DNA of 64,000 nt from Torymus aiolomorphi (taxonomy: Eukaryota; Arthropoda; Insecta; Hymenoptera; Torymidae): contig CM070877.1 of NCBI GenBank assembly GCA_036365515.1, positions 16,634,201-16,698,200 of the forward strand. Direction: 5' to 3'. Each line of letters starts with the position of its first letter. The stretch's first letter is position 1. The notes below the pieces were generated by a model that saw only the letters and a program-made list of their open reading frames with translations, was not told where the DNA came from and searched no databases. Shown here one piece after another: positions 1 through 12,699 of the stretch. The translations under genes were made by a program, and so were the position numbers.

Positions 1-394
1 GAACTTTTGACTATAAAGAAGATGATTTTTTCACGTAATTTGTTGCTGCTATTAAAATGCCGTGCTCAGCACATAAACGAGAAAGGGTGGAAAATGTTCA
101 TTTTCAACCTAGAAAACTAGTTCTGGAATCTATATTGGTGTGCAAGACACGGTACCGCCTGGGGATGAAAAAAACTGTCTAAAAAGGTGACTGATGCCAA
201 AAGTCCACTTTTTTGGAAATTTTTATTCATCTCCAGACGGTACCGTGCCTTGCACATCAATATGGGTTCCAGGACTGCTTTTCTAGGTTGAAAGTGAACC
301 ATTTCCACCCTGTCTCGTTTATGTGCTGAGCACGGCATTTTAATAGCAGCAACAAATTACGTGAAAAAATCATCTTCTTTATAGTCAAAAGTTC
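1..394. mobile_element. Full-length palindromic (fold-back) element, left end cut by window
   Basis: The first ~180 bases recur as a near-perfect reverse complement ending at 394: the start GAACTTTTGACTATAAAG mirrors CTTTATAGTCAAAAGTTC at 377-394. The arms meet near base 197 with almost no loop, so the strand could fold into one long hairpin. Such non-autonomous palindromes are typical of fold-back or MITE-type DNA transposons. No coding capacity is visible. The true left end probably lies just outside the window because the arms match up to its first base. Confidence 0.8.
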
Positions 395-469
395 TAGAGA
401 TATGCCCATAAATGGGTTGCTTCTAGATATTAACTACTGATCCGTGAATCTATCACTCTGTTTTTAAAT

Positions 470-845
470 AGAATTATTAATACTATTAATAAGCGGTACT
501 AGAAATCTTGAATGAATGTACTGACAGTTCCTGGTTTGTCACTGACTATGAACTATGTTAAAAGCACTGCAACGCCGTTCATAAATTATATAGTGTACTC
601 GCAATCGCAGGTTTATTGAGCTTTCGGATATATCCGAAAAAAGAACAACGGCTCCAAGCTGCAGACGCGCAGCGCAGCCTTCCATGCCTTTGACGCAGCA
701 GTGCCACTGGCCGGGGCTATACTGCGTTCCTAACAGGTGCACTGTCTAAGTAGCATAATAAATGTACAATTGCGCCTACACTATCATTTATGAACGACTT
801 GCTGTAGTGCTTTTGACAAATGTTCAAAGTCAATGATAAAAACCG
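470..845 (-). mobile_element. Fold-back element copy 1, left arm and loop
   Basis: This stretch is the reverse complement of the centre of the element at 38362-40286. Its GC-rich loop (about 590-770) matches 39700-39890 closely. The left arm starts abruptly near 470, so this copy is truncated or interrupted there. The right arm resumes at 2177 after a ~1.33 kb insertion. Confidence 0.75.
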
Positions 846-2176
846 CTGCCAATTCATTGGCACGTAGCTTCCTCAAACTTGATTTACTGATTCCTTTAAT
901 TAATTTTTACTTCCAATATTTAAAATTTCATACTTTATTTTGTACGATGTAAACGGCTTAAAATCGTTTTTATAAGTCTAACAACTCGTCAGGAGTTGAT
1001 TTTACACGAGAATATTAAATAGTAAAATTTTTTGTTTTGAGCCATCCTCAATACATTTAAAAAAAATTGGGAAAATTTTATGGAAAATATTAACTTGAAA
1101 TTTTTTTAAATATCTTTGAAATTTAAGGACCAATCATTTTGCCCGAATAACTCGACCGAAAACTATCCAAAATCCACCTCTACGAGGAATTTTGAAGCGC
1201 TTAAGTCAATTTTTACTCCCGCAATAGTTGGACATACCAAACTCATTTTTTTCATTTTTCAATGTTTACGTTTTTATTAATAACAAAAGAACCGTAATAG
1301 CTAGACAAATAATTTTTTTAGAAAATATAGGTCTTGAAATTCTCTTTCGAATGCCGCCCACCCGATTCAAATACATAAAGCCGTTCTCGAGAAATTACGA
1401 TTTAAAAAAAAAGTGAAAAAAATTTTAACCTCAAATATCTCCGAAATTTATGGATCAATCCTTTTGCCCAAAGAACTCAATCGATTGTGATACAAAATGT
1501 ACCACTAAAAAAAATTTCAAACTGATTAAGCCAATTTTACTCTAGTTATTGAACGACAAAAAAAAAACACATTTTTTATAAATTATTTTTTTCTCCAAAA
1601 ATAATGAATAAAAAAACCTAAAAATTTAGTAAGTTATAGTACTCAGTATTCTTTATAACCAAAAAAATATTCATGTTAATATCTTTTTTTAATTTTGAAA
1701 TATAACCTATTTACTAAAAATGACGTTTTCATGAATAACTTATGACGAAATATAGCTAACGGCTTTTTTTTTTTTTTTAAATTGTAGAAAATTTTATTCT
1801 GCATACAGAGAATTTATCGTATATAAATAATATTTGTTCTAAATATAAAAAAAATTGAAAATAAAAATTTTGAAAATTTAAAAATGGCGATAAAAAACAA
1901 AAAAATCGATTTTGACAAAAATAAAATATTGACCCCAATTGTTGAAGCAAAATCTGAAAAAATGATCACTCTCTCGTTAAAATCGGTTGAGTAGATCATG
2001 AGATATCAGAGTATACGGACATACATACACACATACACACACACACATCCATACGGACATTTTCTAAAAATGGTGTATTTCGATTCCAAATTTTCTATAC
2101 AACATTCCTAAGACATTATCTCACAAACTTTTCTTTTTACTATCACAAAGCTTCCTCTAGGAGGAAGCAAAACTAG
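846..2176. mobile_element. AT-rich insertion splitting the fold-back copy; possible Helitron-like 3' end
   Basis: The segment separates two halves of one fold-back element. It is AT-rich, has no long ORF, and carries a short CA-rich tract at about 2020-2050. Its right end has an 8-bp stem hairpin (2150-2168) followed four bases later by CTAG (2173-2176), the arrangement seen at Helitron 3' ends. The left border is uncertain and no TC start is secure. The Helitron assignment is inference. Confidence 0.4.
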
Positions 2177-2531
2177 AATTATGAGAACGCTTATTGATAG
2201 TATTAATAGTAATTTTATTGTGATAATTAAAATTTACAAGCATAATATGCAGCATTATTTATCAATACGCGTACGTAAAAGTATTTTCGCTAACAGTATT
2301 GGATTTTTTTTCTCGCCCGAAATGTCATCAGTTGGGATTTTTCGTCCAGAGACGGCGCAAACTGGCTTTTTTTCGCCTGAGAATTGTCAATCTGGCTTTT
2401 CTTCGTCTGGGGGGGCACAAACTGGCTTTTTTCGCGGCAAAGGCGTTTGTTGGCGTTCTTTGTCTTAGATGCGTTTTTTATTTTTCTTCACCTGCAACTT
2501 CAAAGTTGACTTTTCTTCGTATCGCGCAACG
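2177..2531 (-). mobile_element. Fold-back element copy 1, right arm
   Basis: This arm matches the right arm of the intact element at 40010-40286. It contains the same series of short diverged repeats (TTCGTC...GGCTTTTTTCG type) and ends in TATCGCGCAACG, a diverged form of the terminus ACCGCGCGACG. The overlapping open frames at 2181-2468 and 2299-2586 are products of these repeats and not genes. Confidence 0.75.
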
Positions 2532-2545
2532 ATATCGGCACCCTG

Positions 2546-2571
2546 TTTTTTTTTTTTTTTTTTTTTTTTTT
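2546..2571. repeat. Poly(T) tract (T26)
   Basis: An uninterrupted run of T just beyond the fold-back copy. It could be the tail of a minus-strand retroelement or simple slippage; no adjoining retroelement is recognisable. Confidence 0.9.
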
Positions 2572-2579
2572 ATATTCTA

Positions 2580-3650
2580 TACATAATCCTCAAATTTTTG
2601 TGCATTTTCAGGTAGTAAAAGACTTAAACTTTAAATCGAATTAATTTTTTGTCAATCCATAATTGTTTAGAATTTTTATAAACAAATATATGCCAAAAAA
2701 ACGTGTTTTCACAACTGAATGGCACGACTGAAAGGGTTAACTAAAAAATAAAATCGAGTGCATTTTGCGTACGCCATAGCAGCCGATTAGGTAAAGCTCC
2801 AAGTAAAAAAAAACAAATTCGTCGTGAAAAACAAAATAAAACTAATTCACTACATCTTTTGAAAAAAAAAATCATCAAACATCTCTCATTGACAGAATCA
2901 ACTACAACACAGTATTAAAACCTTCCGTTCCACGAATCCACTAACCTCGACAATGCGAAAAAACCCAACACGAGAGAGAAAAAAACACTAGTATTAAAAT
3001 GAAGAAAAGGAAAGAAAGGAAAAACCGGTACCGACGTACCGTCAGCCGCGCATCGATTTCCGCGCGGATCATTAGCGGCAAATTGCCTCGTTTCGATCTC
3101 GCACTTGCGCGCAGAGACTGAGGTCACCCTGCGACCGGCCTAATAAAACTTATGTGTATACGCGCACTTGCATCGATCGGTAGTCGGAGGGCGGTCGAAA
3201 GGTGGATGTATCGTCGGGGGATCGATAGGGTTGAAGTAGATCATTGGAGGTTTATAGGGATTTTTTTGGGAAATTTTAGGCAGTTCTACAATAAAAACAT
3301 TTGTTGAAAAACAGTTTGTATTTGTTAATTTCCGTTAACTGTTGAAGCAAGATTTTCAACAAAAGTAAAATGACTTGCTTTCACTTTAAATAATTAAAAG
3401 TTGAACAGTTCCTGGAACCGCTGTTTGCCTTAGTATAAACTAACCATAAAAGTCACTATATAAACTAACTAAGAAAGTTTTTATTCATCCACAAAATATT
3501 TTTGTTATTAATTATTTTCCACCTTTTTAGCAGAAGTAACAGCAAATAATTATCATATTATCAATAAAATGAACTTTCGAAACTCAAAATCCAATCTCAT
3601 TACGACTACCCCAATTTACTTGGTATACTATGTTATATAGTAAGACAATG
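2580..3650. other. Spacer, no gene seen
   Basis: AT-rich DNA with a GC-richer patch at about 3010-3240. No splice-bounded coding frame and no repeat family shared with the rest of the window was found. Confidence 0.6.
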
Positions 3651-3654
3651 TAAA

Positions 3655-3845
3655 GCTCGCGGACACGTGGCCGACGTCAACTACGCAATAGGTCATGCGA
3701 GCACGCGCGCCCGCTCGCCGGTCGTGTATAATACAACGCAACCCTCCATTCAAGTCGAAATGGCTATCATTACCAGCGCCGCTGTACGCCGTAAGAATGG
3801 TATTATTTTCGGACCGTGCCGACGATTGTAAAGTTTAATTATTCA
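3655..3845 (+). promoter_or_regulatory. GC-rich patch with E-box; weak candidate promoter/first exon
   Basis: A compact GC-rich patch holds a CACGTG E-box (3664-3669), the TATA-like word GTGTATAATA, and an ATG in fair context at 3760. A strong donor-like GTAAGA lies at 3790. If used, the exon would code only about ten residues before splicing. No homology supports this, and its phase would not join directly to the exon at 35222, so the call stays speculative. Confidence 0.15.
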
Positions 3846-4807
3846 ATAAGTGAGAGAATTTTTGAAGATTAATAGTTTTTTTTATATTAATATATTGTTG
3901 ATATTTTAGGGTCCGGAAAATTCGCTAGGAATGTGAAACAGAAGTAAGTTGCTGGATATAGTAATTTCTGAAGCTGTATCTATATATTCCTGTCAAGGTC
4001 TTCCTTTATCGCTCATTATGTGTTATTATAGTAAATTGCATTATTGATTACATCAAAGGTTTGTTTCTCATAAATGCGTGATGTAACTCCTTCTTTTTTT
4101 AATACCTCCATTATTTCCGGGTTCAAACATTTAATGTTTCATCGGTGATTAAATATGTTTTTTTTTTTTTTTTTTTTACAAAGGTACTTAAAAAATTCAT
4201 TCTTTTCTATTCATACAAGTTCAGTCGCTTATTGTAAATTTACTCTGTTTGTAACATATGGTTTTGAAATGCCTTGAAATCGACTATTTTTAGCGTCAAA
4301 TGTAATATGTAATCTCGCGAAAGCACGTGCAAAAGAATGGGTAAAAGTGTAAAAGTTACTCGTCTGACATAAATATCCGATAACAGCTTCTTTATCTGCA
4401 ATATTATATTAATAAGAAAACAACAAATACTTATTACATAAATTTCTTTTAAGCCATTTCCTTTTAATAGTTAATCACATAAAGCTGTATTTGAAACTGT
4501 CAATACCATCTGAAGGAGGTATATTTGATTATCACCGCTCCAATCGAATTTCGCATTTCAGCTGTATCTCCACTCAAAATCCCCGTCTCCAATTTCCTGT
4601 CTCTCATCTTAAACTTCAAAAGGAAAAAACATTCCATCTCTTTACCCCAATATCAACCGCAATTGAACACACACACTCACGCACACACACTCGGCGATAT
4701 AATTAATTCCGCGCTGGCAGAGGCGCCGCCGATTCCCTTATCACTCGATGTCGCGGCTCGCGCTAGCTGTCTATACCTCCGCTGTCGTTTCCAATATTAT
4801 GTATACA

Positions 4808-4810
<3 letters not shown>

Positions 4811-4848
<38 letters not shown>
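4811..4848. repeat. (CA)n microsatellite
   Basis: Nearly perfect CA dinucleotide run in the core of island S1. Confidence 0.95.
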
Positions 4849-4850
<2 letters not shown>

Positions 4851-5159
4851 GTACGTATACGTTTGCGCTCGGCGTAAGGTAAGAGGGAGTGAGAGAGGCG
4901 CGTTTCGAGCGATTCGAAAAGCGCGCGCGCGCGCTCGCGTCAGTGGCCGCCGCGAGGGACAGCAGACGCAAACGTGCGCGCGCGAATTCGCAGCTGGCAA
5001 AATATATGTAATATAATAATAATCGCAATTGATAATTGTAAGGTAATTGTAAGGTTCGAACGGGGAAAAAAGAATTAAGGATATCCAGGGCAAAAAGTAA
5101 GAGGTGAAGATGAAAACGAGGTTGGAGACCAAGATAAACGCTATTCAGGTATGGGGAGG

Positions 5160-5167
5160 TGACGTCA
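5160..5167. promoter_or_regulatory. CRE-type palindrome TGACGTCA
   Basis: Exact 8-bp match to the CREB/ATF consensus, which is also the inner core of C-type Maf recognition elements. It lies in the right half of island S1. One 8-mer can occur by chance in 64 kb, so function is unproven. Confidence 0.35.
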
Positions 5168-5864
5168 CGCGTGTGATAGTGTATATATATACGGTGCGCG
5201 ATACGAAGAAAAGAGTGGAAGAAGTGGCGCTGAAGTTTGAGGTTATGATGGTGATGTTTGGTGGTTATAGGTGCATAGAAGATGGTGGAGTGGTGATTTT
5301 TGGGGGTGGTTGGGAGTGATTTGTGGAGGCGGATGGTGATGTCAGAGGACTGGTGTAACGTTATGGTTTGCATCTTGGCGTTTTAACAGGTTTTTATGGA
5401 AAGATCCGCGTGGTTGATTGTTGTGTAAGGTTATTGTTCAATTTTTAATTAAATAATAGAGTTTTAGTTTATAGTTTGCATATTGTTTAGGAATTCGGGG
5501 TGAGATAGGTAAAGAATTTTTAATCAATTGTCTAATTCACTTGAACAGTGAAATAAGAGTCAATCAGTTAATTAACAATTTTATTTTCAAGTATTACTGT
5601 AAATGATAAAATTCTAGTTAGATCCTGATTTTCGCAACTAATCAATCATTTGATTCGTACCATCTTTCTTTTAGAAAATAAATAATTGATTTTTAAACTT
5701 GACACGCATACGGATTTTTAAAAATCCATTCAACGTAGATCCGATTTTCTTTTCTTTTGCCAATTTTTCGCAACGGTACTGCACGTACGCCGCGCGATCT
5801 AGAAACTTATATCAATTACCAACAATACCACGTTGATGTTGACAGGAGATAACGCTAATTGTGC

Positions 5865-6380
5865 AACACCCTCCTTTTTTTCACTTCACCCACCCATGTA
5901 CGCGTGTATGTACTCGCTCCAAATTTAGAAGCTGACGTTCCTGTTTCCCACGCGCTCGAACCGTTGCACAGTGCTCGCATCCTAATTTTTTTTCCTTCAA
6001 CCGACGACGAATCCGTGATATTTCACGAATAAAACAGATCAACATTCTCGTTAAATTTTGGGCGACCGGTCAAACGCGTTTCTCTCTTTTGCCGGGAGAG
6101 AGAAAATTTCAAGACGGAGATGTGTCCAGGCGTGTGTGCCTGAGGCCTGGCATTGAGAACTTTTACAACTGACCGAGTCGAAAGTCCACAGCGAGAGAGA
6201 GAGCGAGAGAGACCAGTCGTGTGTAATCGATTCGTCGTCGCTGTATTTTTAAACGAGTACAGCAGTATTTCGCACATATTTAGCCGCGTTTTCGAATTTC
6301 GTGAGGGGGTATATTGGTGTAACGGTTGTTACGGATTTGAAGATTTTTAACGCTATCGTGTTGATGGCCACAGGTGTGTT
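5865..6380. promoter_or_regulatory. Skew island S2
   Basis: Left arm 5865-5995 is C/T rich. The core 5990-6240 carries a short GA run near 6193. A G-rich arm (6290-6330) is followed by T-rich DNA. It is smaller than S1, with a weaker right arm. Confidence 0.45.
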
Positions 6381-6389
6381 TATTTTACT

Positions 6390-7490
6390 TATAGATCCGA
6401 TAGTTAATGAATAATCAATAATAGTTAATATACGTTACTTTTTAAAATGCATCAAAGAGTAATTAATGATTGGGTAAATAATCAATAAGCAAATTACAAA
6501 AAAAAATTATTTTTCTAAATTTTTAATTACAAGAGGCAGAAAATGTTTATAGTAATAAAAATTAGTCACAATACTCAGAAATATAAATTAGAAAGTATCG
6601 GGGAATAACAGCTGAAAACGTCATTAATCACTTAAATTTTCATCTTTGAATTTCGACGTAGGCTATAAACTCGAGCATAATGAGCACTTCTGGAAGTACA
6701 ATTTTGTACTGAAAAATATATGACTTTCAACTGTAATTTTGTTGATCGATTCAAAATTTAATATTCTTGAACGTGTTATTATAAATATTATAAATATCGA
6801 AACAAGTAATTTAGAATGAACTAAATTTTTATTAAAAACATTTGAATTTTGATGTTAACTTATTTCTGATATAAAAATAGAACATAATTCAAAATATTAC
6901 ATGATTTAATGTATTTATATAATATATGGGATTACATAATTTTCCACTCACAAGGAATTGGGTGACAAAATTTTGAGAAATTTTCGCAAATCTATTACAC
7001 TCAACAGACAATCACCAAAAAACGCAGAATTTAATAAATCATAACATTCTAGTTTACTAAACCTTTGCTTGCATTAATTATGCAAAGCTTATAGAGATTA
7101 TCAGAGATGGTAGAGTACTCTCTCAAGTAAAATATTTCATCAACAAATCGTATTGAAAAAGAACATCACACCACATTAATGATATCTCCCAAAAGCTGTG
7201 TCGCATTATTGCGCAATAACGTTGTTTTATTTTCCCACTCTTTTGCAACAAATAATTTTTACATTTTTAGCAGAAAATTTTTTTCTAATCAAGACGACAG
7301 CTTTTTTTAAAATATTTTAAATAAAATATTTATAATATTATCCAGCTAATAACATAACAATATTCAATTAAAAAAATTTTTTAAATGTTATCAGGGGAAA
7401 CTATTTTAAACGATTCTTCTCTATAAAAAAATCATTCCCAGGAACTATCCCATAAACCAGTGTTTGTTAACATACCAAAAGGCGTCTCAG
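6390..7490. other. AT-rich spacer, no gene seen
   Basis: More than 1 kb of AT-rich DNA with only short stop-laden frames and no recognisable repeat. Confidence 0.6.
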
Positions 7491-7581
7491 CAATAAACCT
7501 CAAATAAAAAACCAAACCATTTTATTTATAAATCATGTTCACCAAACTCCTGTCCTATCTCAAACCTAAACGAAAAATCAG

Positions 7582-7603
7582 CACGCACGCACACACACAC
7601 ACA

Positions 7604-7636
<33 letters not shown>

Positions 7637-7647
7637 GCGCGCGCGCG
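7582..7647. repeat. (CA)n followed by (CG)n
   Basis: Compound microsatellite: CA repeats to about 7636, then a CG run. Confidence 0.95.
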
Positions 7648-7765
7648 AAATCCCGGCTCCGCTCCGTCAACAAAAAAGTCCCGCGATAACAGCATTAACA
7701 TGTACGTTCTCTCAATTTATTTAATCACCGCGATAAAGCTGCGACTCGAGATAACGCGCGCGACA

Positions 7766-7768
<3 letters not shown>

Positions 7769-7818
<50 letters not shown>
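7769..7818. repeat. (TC)n microsatellite
   Basis: About 50 bases of perfect TC repeat. Confidence 0.95.
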
Positions 7819-7823
<5 letters not shown>

Positions 7824-8038
7824 ACTATGTACATCCTCAAAATAAAAAATAAATGCACTATTCGAAAACCTTCTCCCCTTGAACTTCACGCGGGCCACGA
7901 AAAAAATGCGGTGGAATCACGCCATGAACAAGGGGGGCAAAGAGTAAAAACTCCGTGGCGTTAAAGAGGCGTGCTGAGATACGCTGATAAGGCGAAAAAT
8001 ATTGAGTTGATGTGTGCATGTGCGTATAGTAGAAGAGT

Positions 8039-8041
<3 letters not shown>

Positions 8042-8087
<46 letters not shown>

Positions 8088-8094
8088 GAGAGAG
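8042..8094. repeat. (GA)n microsatellite
   Basis: GA repeat with one GGG interruption. Confidence 0.95.
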
Positions 8095-8294
8095 GAAGAG
8101 TTGATCATAGTGTTAGGTAATCAATCGATCGGCGATGAAGAAGCCGCGCGGAATCGCACGGTGGTAACATTTTGGGGAACATATAGGGGATTCAAGGTGG
8201 TTGTGAGTATGGATTGTTTTGATTAAATACTGAGTGATGTGTGCGTAGTTTGGTTGGTGTAATAAGTGAATAGGAACACATGAGTGCGGAAATT

Positions 8295-9295
8295 TCGCGA
8301 AATAATATTTTCGTATGTTTATTGAAACATTCTTTTTATCATTACATGTTAAATTATGTTTGTATTTATTACTACAATATTGCTGTAACTGTAATTTACA
8401 ATAAGTACGGTTTCTAAAAATTACAGATTTTTTCTGTGCATGACTTTAATTAAAGTCAGTTTTTTTTTTTTTTTTTTTCGTTACAATGAGCATATAAATT
8501 CGAAAAAGATATTGTCGATAATTTAGAATAAAATTTATTGAAACAAGAAATAATTTTGTAAAATCAATTGAGGTGTACATTAAGTGTGTTTTGTATTCAT
8601 TAACTTAAAAGGTCAAAAGTTCCTGGACACTTGGAATCGATTACCAAGTTTTATGTTTTCACATTTCGCATCGATCCGCGGTTAATTACAGCAATAAACT
8701 TTATTTTCATAGCCATCATAATAATAACTCATGAATTTATCCTTTAAATTCTGGTAATTTTAATTAGTCGTAACAAGCTGTCGCGCAATTTTTTCGCAGC
8801 AACAGTTCCCGCAGCGAAAACGTTTGACGGGACAAAAAATTGTCATTAACATTGTAATTTATGAGTAAATATTACATCAGGGACGCTTCAGTCGTTGGCA
8901 TTGATTGTCAGGTTGGAAAAAAACAAATACGAAATAGAAAAAAGAGGGGAGAGAGAGAGATTGAGAAGGAATGTATTCATGAATCCATTAGTTATAACAA
9001 ATTCATGCGTACTGTACTATTTTTAAGTTGGCATTGGTAAATGAATTTTTCATCCGATATTAAACACTTTTTATAGAATGAAAATATTTATAAAATTACA
9101 AAATTGTATTGATAACTTAATTTAATTGTTTGTTTTTAATCTGTCATAAATAATAAAATATAATTGAATTACAATTATGAATTGAAAATACCAATATTAA
9201 TGATTGTGACAAAATTCGTTTCTACATTCCGTAGCGAAGTTAACAAGTTATCAACTTCATTAATAAGCAATTTACCCTATAAAAACATTTTAAAT
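8295..9295. other. AT-rich spacer, no gene seen
   Basis: AT-rich intron-like DNA with a T18 run near 8461. No gene or known repeat was recognised. Confidence 0.6.
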
Positions 9296-9299
9296 TAAG

Positions 9300-9810
9300 T
9301 TTCTGTCACCCTCATTACAAACATTAAACATTATCACCATCCAAACTCAACCACTATGTTCTCGTTGTAAACCATTCAGCGCGTAATAAATCGAGAATTT
9401 TTGACGCACCAGACACAATCTCTCTTTCTTTTTCTGTCTCGTGAAAGTCGATTATACGCGATCGCCGAAGATGATCGTGTCTTTTAGAATTTCGAATCGG
9501 GACTCGCATTTTCCGCCCGCTTCGATACCGCGGCAGTAGTATAACTAGCAAGTTGTATACCGGGCGAATTCAGTTAGTGAGTTCGGTGCTTTCACGAGAG
9601 ATGGCGGCGGCGGACATTTCGCGAGCAATTGAGTGTAGTGCAGTGTGGCATTGTGGTCGTTGTCGTTATATGTAGAGTAATTTTGTTCTTTACATTTTTT
9701 AATTGAAAGTTGTAAAAGATTTGTTTGTTTTTTAAGGATGTTTGGTTGTTTGATAAGAATGCGACTGAGTTATCAAACGGGATTATGAGTCCAATAAAAA
9801 AGAATGAAGA
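9300..9810. promoter_or_regulatory. Skew island S4
   Basis: Left arm 9305-9360 is C/A rich and the core 9365-9600 is CpG-rich. The right arm 9600-9790 is G/T rich and opens with GAGATGGCGGC, close to the YY1/Pleiohomeotic consensus. Confidence 0.55.
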
Positions 9811-9849
9811 AATATGCTTGCTAGACGAATCTTTTTGCATCGAGTGATT

Positions 9850-10650
9850 TTCACCTCATCAGATAGAAAAAAAATTAGAAAATAAAATTAATCTATCCCT
9901 TATATTTATCTCTGACTGTACAGAATGATTTAAAATGCATTTATCTTAATCGACGACAAAAACTTTATTGTTGTAAAACAATAACAACGGTTTTCCAGAT
10001 AATTTAAACCTACATGCGAAAATAAACTGCTACGTGGTAAATCCTCTAACTGCAGACGAGGAAACTATATGTTTCGTTATTATATATCAGCAATCGACAA
10101 AACAGGAAAAGACTAATTTTTTTTCAGCAGGCGGTTGCACCTGACGAAGATAATCAATTTTTTATTTCTCGCTGCCGATAACAATTAGCGCCGCGATGCA
10201 CTTCGAAAATAACTCAACATAGTATGTTTACTAAAAATAAACAAACTGAAACGCGGAAAATCGCGATTACTCCTCGTAGATAGCTAATTTTTTTATGATG
10301 TGTCAACAGTCGTTACCGGGAGATATACTGATAGCCGGTAGTTTTCAAATTATTTTTTCCACACGTTTCTACATTTTCTAATTTTGTTCCATGAGATTTC
10401 GTAAATATCTTTGCTTTGCGATAATGAATTTGGAATTGAAATCTGTTTACGTACGCAGTGATGCGCTACGTGAAATATCCTTTTCTAAATATTTGCTGAT
10501 CTAAAAATATTACAAAACACGAGGAAAAAATGCGATTCTCGGGAATCACAAAAATTTTTGTCACTCGTATAATAATTGTTTTCTTGCTTATTGTAAAAAT
10601 TAATAATTACACTATAAAATTAACCTCAAACAAATATTTTCTGGTGAAAA
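9850..10650. other. AT-rich spacer, no gene seen
   Basis: Mostly AT-rich DNA with scattered CpG words. No coding frame or repeat is supportable. Confidence 0.55.
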
Positions 10651-10654
10651 TTAC

Positions 10655-11340
10655 ACTTTTTTGAAAATATCCATCCCTCATTATAAAAATTCCTATAAAA
10701 TCCATAAAAATTACTATACAAAAATATCAATTTTCGCTACACATCATCCCAAACCTTTCCATATCTTGATTACGCCCTACAGTCACACGAAACCATTACT
10801 ACTTCTCCCATCCCAAAACAATCCCATCCATCCACCAGAAAAACAATCAAACTCCAATCGAACAATCATTTCTCACAATATCAGATTTCCCCTTCGAACC
10901 CCTTTTTCCCATCCTCGATTACAAGCTGGTTATATCGTCTCACTTACAAGTCCGCCCTGTACACTGCGATCGTAAATTAGTCATAGTTTCTTCGACGAGC
11001 GAGCGACCGATCGATGGATCGATCGATCGGGTCCCGATACCTGCCGGCGCCAAAATCGTCGCGACGCGCGCTTTGACAAATCGTTCGTATAATATGTGGA
11101 GAGATGGTGGAGGCGAGATAATCGCGGCGGTGGTCTCTACGTGACGAGCTGTCACACCTGCGTACGACACGGAAAACTGTGTATGTATGTGTGTGTGTGT
11201 GTCTTGATGGTCTTTCCGATTTTGCCGGGGTCCGGTGGTAAGGGTCGTTTACGAGCGTGTTTTGCAGGTGTAGCGTGGATTTGATACGAGTAAATATAAA
11301 GGAAAGGTTATTTAGTGGAAAATGAAAGGAGTTCTTGATT
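10655..11340. promoter_or_regulatory. Skew island S5
   Basis: One of the clearest examples. The left arm 10660-10940 is almost devoid of G, the core 10960-11095 contains repeated ATCGATCGATCG words, and the right arm 11096-11335 is strongly G-rich with a short GT run at about 11183. Confidence 0.65.
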
Positions 11341-11739
11341 TTTATTTATTTGCAAATCATTTTTTCTATTAAAACCAACAAATTTTCAAAAAAATTCTTA
11401 GACTTAAAAAAGAGTTTTTTCTTTACATCATTCTTCACATAAATATTCTGATAAATTACTGGTATAACGAGAAACAAATGTAATATGATAATTTCTTTTG
11501 AGTACGGCCTATATGTTCCTTATATATAAATAATGTAATAGTATAAGTAAATGCGACTTTTCCTTTAATTGTAGAATAAACTCGCAAGATTATTAATATC
11601 CTTAGCCGTACACGGTTAGTATTTCCTCGTAAAAAATACTGTAACAGTTCAGATTTCATTCTAATTTGTACCGCACTGTCACAATACTTTGCCCTAATCG
11701 CTTAAAATTCTCACCGTGTACTTTTATATGCAAACAGTT

Positions 11740-12280
11740 GCAATCCGAAAACTTCCTACCACCTTCTTAGTAAATTCCTAATAATTCACTACGACCAGCC
11801 GTACAATCCCCACCCTCAGCAACAACGCCGCAGCTTCCGGAACCATTTCATCTACACTGCCTAATAAACTTTACCCCATACAACAATTCAGCCAGCAAAC
11901 ATCGCCCAGAATCTTGGCTCGCTTACACGCTCACCTCCCCAGAACAATACATGCATATACATCATACTTAACCAACATAAATCAGTCCACCGCGCTCTCC
12001 GATCCCGTACACACCAATCTCTCTACCTCCCAGTCACCGATCGATTAATCCTGCAGCCTCCCTATCACTCCTCCTCATCGCAGCCTCCACCTCCTCCTCG
12101 ATCGCGCATCGCCGAGCAAACGCGCGCCGGCGGTGAAAAATGAGCGCGAGAGAGAGAGAGAGAGAGACCACCGCCGGCGCATTACCATAAACACCTATAT
12201 ATGTTCTCTCGGAGAAAGGAAAATAGTTTTCTCCGTCTCTCTGTCTCTCGGAGAAATGCGCGCGAGTGACTAATGATGGA

Positions 12281-12339
<59 letters not shown>

Positions 12340-12425
12340 TCGCCGGGTATTTAGTGCGTAAAGCGATTTTTTTTCGAAAGCCAGGCCTAGAATTGGAAAC
12401 CGATTTATTTTCACGGACGTGGGTG

Positions 12426-12460
<35 letters not shown>

Positions 12461-12640
12461 GTCTGTGTGTTTGAGCGTGTTTTGGGCTCTCGCGGTCTGG
12501 GAGAGAATGGGGGGGGGCTGCAGGGGGTGAAAGGTTAATGAATGGCTTTGTGGGTTTTGTAGAGTCGATGTTTCGCCCGGTGAGTGTAATGGGAATCGCA
12601 GGTCGCTTTTGAAGTGTAGTTTTTTTTTTTTTGTAGAAAA
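11740..12640. promoter_or_regulatory. Skew island S6
   Basis: Long C-rich left arm 11740-12090, core 12090-12450, G-rich right arm 12480-12620. Its microsatellites break the usual polarity: GA runs at 12149 and 12284 lie left of a TC run at 12431. Confidence 0.55.
12284..12336. repeat. (GA)n microsatellite
   Basis: Uninterrupted GA repeat in the core of S6. Confidence 0.95.
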
Positions 12641-12699
12641 CTTATAGGATGCACTTTTGGTCTATCCCGAAACAAAATAGCTCTCGAATGAAAAACAAT

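Larger units (their letters stand above)
4560..5375. promoter_or_regulatory. Skew island S1
   Basis: C-rich left arm 4560-4690, CpG-rich core 4700-4995, strongly G-rich right arm 5100-5375. The core carries (CA)n at 4811-4848 and a CG run near 4920. A perfect palindromic CRE, TGACGTCA, sits at 5160-5167. Long frames on both strands here (for example 4771-5373 minus) are by-products of composition. Confidence 0.6.
7500..8290. promoter_or_regulatory. Skew island S3
   Basis: A/C-rich left arm 7440-7580, then (CA)n/(CG)n, then (TC)n. The right half has (GA)n followed by a G/T-rich arm (8100-8280). The three microsatellites follow the strand polarity of the island: pyrimidine and CA on the left, purine on the right. 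Confidence 0.6.

Noticed and set aside
2181..2586. Two overlapping + strand ORFs with repeated TGFFSPE-like words
   Set aside because: They lie in the arm of a fold-back transposon whose short DNA repeats produce the pattern.
4771..5373. 200-residue minus-strand frame
   Set aside because: It spans a CA microsatellite and a skewed GC island; composition alone keeps it open, and no domain or splice context supports it.
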